From Gemmatimonadota bacterium (GTDB lineage Bacteria; Gemmatimonadota; Gemmatimonadetes; Gemmatimonadales; GWC2-71-9), in assembly GCA_003222035.1 (NCBI GenBank), contig QHUS01000076.1:1-40620 (forward strand): a stretch of DNA of 40,620 bases. The letters run 5' to 3'. The position numbers and the translations under genes are program-made. The notes under the pieces were generated by a model. The model saw nothing but the letters and a program-made list of their open reading frames with translations, was not told where the DNA came from and made no database searches. Shown one piece after another: positions 35,883-40,620 of this stretch (position 1 is its first letter; each line of letters starts with the position of its first letter).

Positions 35883-36329
35883 CTACTTGACGAGGATTTT
35901 TCTGGTGGACCGTTTCCCGTCGATTTCCAGCTGGTAAATGTACACACCCGACGAAGCCAGTTTGCCTGTACTGGTTACGTATCCATCCCAGTATGCATTG
36001 TAATTGCAGCCCAACGCCGTGGGGCAGCTGAGTGCGAGGCTATCCAGCGCCTTCCCCGAGCCCCGCAGAATCGGGATCGCCACGAGCTGTGCCAACACAT
36101 TGAAGATCCGTAGAGACACCACAGGCCGGTGACCCTTGAGGAAGAGCTCCCCACTGACCCTGAACGGGATCGTGGTCGCCGGGTTAAACGAACTCGAACG
36201 ATTCTGCTGAGACCCGATTGTGGGAGACGGGGTCTGCCCCGACGCCGCCCGGATTCCGCCCACCCCCAGCGCGCCGGCCCCCGCTACCCAGAGCCCGAGC
36301 CCCAGCCTCGCCCAGGCGTACCGCTTCAT
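35883..36329 (-). CDS. small secreted protein made of a FlgD/T9SS-CTD-like domain
   Basis: 148 residues. A signal peptide ends near AASGQT (about residue 32). The rest matches the Ig-like module known from FlgD and from type IX sorting domains: [45 protein letters not shown] and the C-terminal [10 protein letters not shown]. Usually this module sits at the end of large secreted proteins, but here it stands alone. Two Cys (CPTALGC) lie in an insertion between strands. GAGGAGCGG precedes ATG 36329. The gene is monocistronic, between selB and clpB, and ends at a tandem repeat. Function unknown; it could be a cell-surface peptide or a remnant of a larger gene. Confidence 0.8.
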   Translation of the reverse strand: MKRYAWARLGLGLWVAGAGALGVGGIRAASGQTPSPTIGSQQNRSSSFNPATTIPFRVSGELFLKGHRPVVSLRIFNVLAQLVAIPILRGSGKALDSLALSCPTALGCNYNAYWDGYVTSTGKLASSGVYIYQLEIDGKRSTRKILVK

Positions 36330-36414
36330 CCACCGCTCCTCGAACCAGACGTGACTTTGGGACGGCTCTCCTTTGTGCTGAGTGACACACGACGTGCAGG
36401 GCGCTGGCTTTAAC

Positions 36415-38346
36415 CTATGGGCCGCCTTTCCCCGCTGTCAACCTCGCGAGCACGCGGGCGTCGCCTGCGCGGCGCGTAATGCCGCGCCGATCTGCCCACT
36501 CGAGCAATGGAATCAAATACTTTCGCGTGAGGCCGAAGCGGTCCCGTAGCTCGGCGGGAGTGGCCGACCTGAGCTCCGCCAGCGCCGCCTCGAGAGCCGA
36601 CCGGAATTCGGCCAGCGCCCCCGTCGCCGCGTAGCGCTCGGCGTCGATCGCTTCGATGGTGCCGGAGCGCGCCAAGTGCGCCAGCAAGGCCCGCACCGGG
36701 GTGCCTGGCAACTCGCGTTCGAGCTCCACAATCGTTGGCACCTGCCAGCGGGCGTCGGCCAGCCGATGGGCGAGCTTGTCGCTGGCGTCGCTCGCCCGGG
36801 CGTCGAGCGCCGGGCGCCACCGTGGCAGATGCGCGACACTCCCCGTCACCTCGAGGTCACGGCGTTGCAGCGCACGCTCCAGCACCGCATCGGTCACCGC
36901 CGCGGGAGGGGCCGGCGGACCGATGGCAGCCCGGAGCGCCTGGAGCGACATGCCCGGATCGAGTGGATGCTCCGCATGATAGCGTCGCAGTAGCTCCACC
37001 AATCGCTTCCCTTCGGTCACCACGGCCTCCCGACCGACGACGGCGTCCGGCAGCGCCAGCACTCCCTCCCCGGCTTCTGCGATGACTGCCGTGACGCGAC
37101 TCGGGGCGACGCCGAGGCGCACCGCGAGCGTGTCGCGTTCCAGCCCGATGAGACCCGCTTCGGCCACCAACCCCGCAAGCCGCGCGGGCGCGTTTTGCTC
37201 CACCGCCAGCCCGCGCCGCCGCAGGCGCGTGCGGAGGCCCGGATACGGATCCAGCACGACACCGCCGCCGATCGTGGTGACGGGGGAGAATGAGCGCAGC
37301 ACGAACCGATCGCCGCCGCGCGCCACCAAGGGCGTCTCGAGAACGAGACGGGACGAACCCCGGTGCCCCGGTGCGATCGCCTGCGTTTGCACGGCGCGAG
37401 CGAGCACCTCAGCGGTTCCGAGGTGCACCCGCAGGCGCGTGCGCGACGCGATCGGCTTGCGGGCCGTGGGGAGGAGCTCGACCGCGACGTCGATGAGCAT
37501 GGTGGCCTGCCATCCGGTCCCGGTGACCGCGACGTGCCCGCGCGCCAGCTCGCTCTTGTCCACGCCCACGAGAGCCAGCGCGGTCCGTCGTCCCGGCGCT
37601 GCGCGTTCGGCCGCCTCTCCGTGGACCTCGATCGACCGAACGCGCGCGTCGCGCCCGAGTGGCAGCAGCCGAACGGACTCGCCGACCGCTACGCTCCCGC
37701 TCCATGTGGATCCGGTCACGACCGTCCCTGCCCCGGCCACGGCGAACACGCGGTCGATGGGCAGCCGAAAGCAGTCGTCGGCCGGTCGCTCGACCAGGTC
37801 CCCGGCGACCCGTCCCAACGCGGCGCGCAGCTCGTCCAGCCCCTCCCCGGTCACGACGGAGGTCGCGACTGGGGCATCCCACCGCACCCGACTCGCCGGC
37901 AGGCGCTGGACCACTTCGCTCCGCACCAACTCGAGCCACTCGGCGTCGACGAGATCGCGCTTGGTGATCACCGGAATGCCGCGGCGGACGCCGAGCAATT
38001 CCACGATCGCCAGGTGCTCTTCCGTTTGGGGCATGATGCCTTCGTCGGCCGCGATCACGAGCAGCGCGACGTCGATACCTGTCGCGCCCGCGAGCATGTT
38101 CCGCACGAAGCCTTCGTGGCCGGGCACGTCCACCACGCTCGCGCGGATCGTGTCCCCCAGCGGAAGGGGTGCGAACCCGAGATCGATGGTGATGCCTCTC
38201 CGCTTCTCCTCCTCCCAGCGGTCGGTATCGACCCCGGTGAGGGCCTTCACGAGGGCCGTCTTCCCGTGGTCGATGTGACCGGCGGTCCCGACTACGAAGC
38301 GGCGGACGGGATCGGTGTGTGCGTCGGGGCGGGATGGGCCATCCAC
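36415..38346 (-). CDS. selB: selenocysteine-specific elongation factor SelB
   Basis: 643 residues. The GTPase domain opens with VVGTAGHIDHGKTALVKALTG (G1 at 23-30), then GITIDLGFAPL, DVPGHEGFV (G3) and ITKRDLVD (G4). Two beta-barrel domains follow. The C-terminal region holds winged helices typical of SelB, e.g. LIGLERDTLAVRLGV and ELRDRFGLTRKYLIPLLEWADRRG. It delivers Sec-tRNA to UGA at SECIS mRNA hairpins. GTG 38346 is the last in-frame start before the G1 motif and has GGGA nearby, but it makes the gene overlap recO by 55 bases. selA, selD and tRNA-Sec are not in the window. Confidence 0.93.
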   Translation of the reverse strand: MDGPSRPDAHTDPVRRFVVGTAGHIDHGKTALVKALTGVDTDRWEEEKRRGITIDLGFAPLPLGDTIRASVVDVPGHEGFVRNMLAGATGIDVALLVIAADEGIMPQTEEHLAIVELLGVRRGIPVITKRDLVDAEWLELVRSEVVQRLPASRVRWDAPVATSVVTGEGLDELRAALGRVAGDLVERPADDCFRLPIDRVFAVAGAGTVVTGSTWSGSVAVGESVRLLPLGRDARVRSIEVHGEAAERAAPGRRTALALVGVDKSELARGHVAVTGTGWQATMLIDVAVELLPTARKPIASRTRLRVHLGTAEVLARAVQTQAIAPGHRGSSRLVLETPLVARGGDRFVLRSFSPVTTIGGGVVLDPYPGLRTRLRRRGLAVEQNAPARLAGLVAEAGLIGLERDTLAVRLGVAPSRVTAVIAEAGEGVLALPDAVVGREAVVTEGKRLVELLRRYHAEHPLDPGMSLQALRAAIGPPAPPAAVTDAVLERALQRRDLEVTGSVAHLPRWRPALDARASDASDKLAHRLADARWQVPTIVELERELPGTPVRALLAHLARSGTIEAIDAERYAATGALAEFRSALEAALAELRSATPAELRDRFGLTRKYLIPLLEWADRRGITRRAGDARVLARLTAGKGGP

Positions 38347-39107
38347 GCGTGATGTTCCCAGAAGTCGAGCGCCGAGAGCGGACTGGTCTCGGCCAGGTGG
38401 TATCGCACGAACCGAGCGACGAGCCGGCGGTGCGCCGCGGCATGCAGGGAATCGAGCAACGGCAGCGTCGCCCGTACATCGTTCAAGGCGACGAGATCGC
38501 GGAACGCCTGCGGCGGCAGGCGGCTCGCAGCCTCGGTCGGCGCGCAGCGCGGGCAGAGGGCACCTCCATCCGCCACGCTGAAGGCGACCGGGGCGTCGCT
38601 CTGCGACGTGATCGTGGTCCCGTCCCGGGCGCAGCTCGCGAGCGACGGCGCGAAGCCCAGCACCGACACGAGGTGCCACAGCGACCGTATGGCCGCGGCG
38701 TCCACGCCCTCAGGCGGCGAGGACGGCATGGCCTCGAGCACGTCCAGGCCGGCGACGAGGGTATCGTACGCGGGCGCGAGCGGCGCCGGCGGCGCCATCC
38801 GGAGCATGACCTCCGCCAGCGCCGTCGCGCCCGCGAACCGGCCGACGTCGGCTGCCAGCTCGCGACGCAGGTTGGTCAAGTCGAAGGCGCCGAGCGTATG
38901 GAGCTCGCGCGTTTCGCGGAAGTACAGCTGGGCCATGCCTTCGCTCAACAGCTCGAGCCCCGCCCCGAACCGGCTCTTGGGACGCAGCGCGCCCTTGGCG
39001 ATGGCGCTCTGGACCCCCAGGTCCCGCGTCGCGAGGCGCACGACCTTGGACGTCTCGCTGTAACGGTAGGTCTGGAGCACGATGGCCGGGGTGGTGACGA
39101 GGGACAT
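38292..39107 (-). CDS. recO: DNA repair protein RecO
   Basis: 271 residues. The N-terminal OB-fold starts TPAIVLQTYRYSETSKVVRL (a RecO hallmark), with DLGVQSAIAKGALRPKSRFG and LELLSEGMAQLYFRETRELH. A helical C-terminal domain has CPRCAP (a CxxC pair, with an earlier SCARDG) as the zinc site, and FVRYHLAETSPLSALDF near the end. RecO binds SSB and loads RecA with RecR. ATG 39107 follows the lipoprotein stop by 1 base (TAGCATG), and the gene end overlaps selB. Confidence 0.92.
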   Translation of the reverse strand: MSLVTTPAIVLQTYRYSETSKVVRLATRDLGVQSAIAKGALRPKSRFGAGLELLSEGMAQLYFRETRELHTLGAFDLTNLRRELAADVGRFAGATALAEVMLRMAPPAPLAPAYDTLVAGLDVLEAMPSSPPEGVDAAAIRSLWHLVSVLGFAPSLASCARDGTTITSQSDAPVAFSVADGGALCPRCAPTEAASRLPPQAFRDLVALNDVRATLPLLDSLHAAAHRRLVARFVRYHLAETSPLSALDFWEHHAWMAHPAPTHTPIPSAAS

Positions 39108-39108
39108 G

Positions 39109-40167
39109 CTACGGCGTCGCCGCCACCGCGGCCGTCGTCGGACACACGCCCACGGTGACCGTGTGGACTTCGTCATAGTCGGGGGGCGCGCTCAGGACAT
39201 GCACCACGCCGTTCGCGGCGCATGTACCGGGGGCCACGGCGTACACGCGTCCCCGGAGGTCGATCGCGAGTCCGGAGACACCGTCGCCCTCGGGCTTGAA
39301 TCCTGGTGTGTCGGCCTGCGGCCCCCGGGTGATCGTGCGGATCGACGTGTTCACTTCCAGGATGCCTTCCGTCGTCGAGGCGATCAGCAGTCTGGCGCCG
39401 GCAGGATGAAATGCCGCTGCGCCGGGCAACTCACCCAAACCGTTCAGCACCGCGCTCTCCGACTGCGTGACGGGATCGACGATGGAAAGCTTGCCATCCG
39501 CCCCACCCACGTGTCCGGACGCCACGACGTACAGCATGCTGTCGTCCCCCACGGTCGCGAACCGCGCGTTCACTCCCGTGAGCGGGATGGAGTCCGTGGT
39601 GCGCACGCCGCAGCAATCGAACGACGTCAGCCAGCTCGGACCCGCCGGCGTCGCGCCCACGAGATTGCTGTTGACGACGAACACCCGTGTACCGACGATC
39701 GCTACCGCCTGGGGAGTAGCCCCGACCGCGACGCTGGTCGTGTCGCCGCTGAGATAATTGAGCCGCGTCACCGTGTTGAGGTTGGGGTTCGCGATCCACG
39801 CGATGGAATCGTCCTGGATGGCGACGCCGGTGGCGCCGGAGCCGGGGGCCAACGGCAGGGTGTAATCGGGCACCACGCACAGGCTCGAGGCATTCGGCGG
39901 GCACATGTAGAAGGAGCTCACCCCGACGGCGTTCCCGCTGCCGAGCGGAACCACGAAGAACGGTCCGTGGCCGTCTATCGTGCGTGGTGTCGCGCTGCCG
40001 ATCTGCCAGCTCCGCGTCCTGACCGAGAAATCGGTGGCGGAGATGACCGAGAGCGTCCGATCCGACGCATTGACCACGCCGATCAGCTGGCCGGCCGAGC
40101 TCGTCTGCTCGAGCGCGTCGCTGCAGGCAGCGGCCAGGATGAGCGCCGGCAACACGATGCGTTTCAT
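39109..40167 (-). CDS. lipoprotein with beta-propeller-like repeats
   Basis: 352 residues. Signal peptide with lipobox LAAAC (lipidated C15), then repeats of about 45 residues in YVTN/NHL-propeller style: GVVNASDRTLSVISATDF, GVAIQDDSIAWIANPNLNTV, QAVAIVGTRVFVVNSNL, MLYVVASGHVGGADGKLSIV and GLAIDLRGRVYAVAPGT. It has six or seven blades by eye. Such proteins are surface or periplasmic; a ligand cannot be inferred. ATG 40167 overlaps the preceding gene's stop as ATGA. A pair CCG in SWLTSFDCCGVRT and two further Cys may form disulfides. Confidence 0.85.
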   Translation of the reverse strand: MKRIVLPALILAAACSDALEQTSSAGQLIGVVNASDRTLSVISATDFSVRTRSWQIGSATPRTIDGHGPFFVVPLGSGNAVGVSSFYMCPPNASSLCVVPDYTLPLAPGSGATGVAIQDDSIAWIANPNLNTVTRLNYLSGDTTSVAVGATPQAVAIVGTRVFVVNSNLVGATPAGPSWLTSFDCCGVRTTDSIPLTGVNARFATVGDDSMLYVVASGHVGGADGKLSIVDPVTQSESAVLNGLGELPGAAAFHPAGARLLIASTTEGILEVNTSIRTITRGPQADTPGFKPEGDGVSGLAIDLRGRVYAVAPGTCAANGVVHVLSAPPDYDEVHTVTVGVCPTTAAVAATP

Positions 40168-40620
40168 CGGGGTGTGGTATCCACAAGATCACAATATACG
40201 AACCGATCGTTTCGGAGCACGACCGCACCGCGCTCGCATGGAACCACCCGCCGCAGCCCCGGGCCCGCGTACACGAACGTATGGAACTCGCCGTTCTCCC
40301 CGCACGGATCGACCGCCGGCGGGAGGTCGCGCAGCAGCGCGGCATCGAACTCGCGACCCGCGAACTCGCGCGCGAGCTGCGCGGTGTCCACGCAAACCAG
40401 CACGGCGCGGTACCCCAGCTCGACGAATTCACGCGCGAGGGCCCCGGTGTCCCTGAGCCACAGCGGAAACAATCCCTGCATGCCGTGGCGGCCCAGCATG
40501 CGCTCGCGGTACGCGCGGATGTCTGCGAGAAACAGGTCGCCGAAGACCACTGTGTCGAGCCCCGGGACCCGCGCGGTGATCCTCGCGAGCGCGGCGCCCA
40601 TGGCGGCTTCGTACTCGTGG
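40164..40620 (-). CDS. Dph6-like ATP pyrophosphatase family protein, 5' part outside window
   Basis: About 152 residues are in the window; the frame is open to the right edge (HEYEAAMGAAL). Motifs VVFGDLFLADIRAYRERML, LFPLWLRDTGALAREFVELG, CVDTAQLAREFAGREFDAAL and VDPCGENGEFHTFVY are characteristic of the DUF71/Dph6 family (diphthine-ammonia ligase-like, N-type ATP pyrophosphatases). The SGGKD-type ATP loop would lie upstream, outside the window. Bacteria lack diphthamide, so the substrate differs; a ligase or thiolase role on another small molecule is possible. The stop overlaps the lipoprotein start as ATGA. Confidence 0.88.
   Translation of the reverse strand, partial: HEYEAAMGAALARITARVPGLDTVVFGDLFLADIRAYRERMLGRHGMQGLFPLWLRDTGALAREFVELGYRAVLVCVDTAQLAREFAGREFDAALLRDLPPAVDPCGENGEFHTFVYAGPGLRRVVPCERGAVVLRNDRFVYCDLVDTTPR

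Overview
This is a high-GC, very densely packed bacterial chromosome segment. The gene families suggest a soil or environmental bacterium, most likely of the Gemmatimonadota or a related Gram-negative phylum. Evidence for this includes an outer-membrane beta-barrel protein, two lipoproteins, a transmembrane Ser/Thr kinase, a MoxR/Bat operon and a secreted protein with a FlgD/T9SS-like domain. The phylum call is inference from style and content; no marker gene was compared. No phage, insertion sequence or CRISPR array is visible, and no stretch of more than 300 bases lacks a gene.

Positions 1-12251 (minus strand) look like one long operon of overlapping genes. It runs from a bidirectional promoter near 12.3 kb: M50 membrane protease, scpA, scpB, an RsuA/RluB pseudouridine synthase, a Rossmann-fold protein, a HEAT-repeat protein, a MoxR AAA+ ATPase, a DUF58 protein, a membrane protein, BatA, a fused BatB-BatC and BatD, which runs off the left edge. 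The opposite arm of the promoter drives rpsT (ribosomal protein S20).

Positions 12.68-16.87 kb (minus) hold a pyrimidine operon, pyrR-pyrB-pyrC, which continues into a class II aldolase and a coiled-coil/zinc-ribbon protein. PyrR lacks about 31 internal residues. A divergent promoter also serves an outer-membrane protein (16988-18316, plus). Next on the minus strand come a globin translationally coupled to a membrane Ser/Thr kinase, a 2-hydroxyacid dehydrogenase, a three-repeat cysteine lipoprotein and two serine tRNAs.

Positions 22.9-32.65 kb hold the metabolic centrepiece, a tryptophan-degradation cluster. Tryptophan 2,3-dioxygenase and kynureninase lead to anthranilate. A CoA ligase of the benzoate/2-aminobenzoate type (divergent) and a fused flavin monooxygenase/Old-Yellow-Enzyme protein of the 2-aminobenzoyl-CoA monooxygenase/reductase type act next. 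An SDR, a RidA-like protein, an enoyl-CoA hydratase-like protein and an acyl-CoA dehydrogenase are suited to the beta-oxidation-like steps. No classical kynurenine formamidase is present, but a creatininase-family metal hydrolase opens the operon and is the best candidate for that missing step.

The right end (minus strand) holds tadA, clpB, a small secreted FlgD-like protein, selB, recO, a propeller-like lipoprotein and a partial ATP-pyrophosphatase/Dph6-like gene. Short dispersed repeats (TCGTGYAACGTGT), guanine homopolymers of 11, back-to-back TTGACC promoters and CTAG-shared stop codons are the non-gene features most worth a second look.
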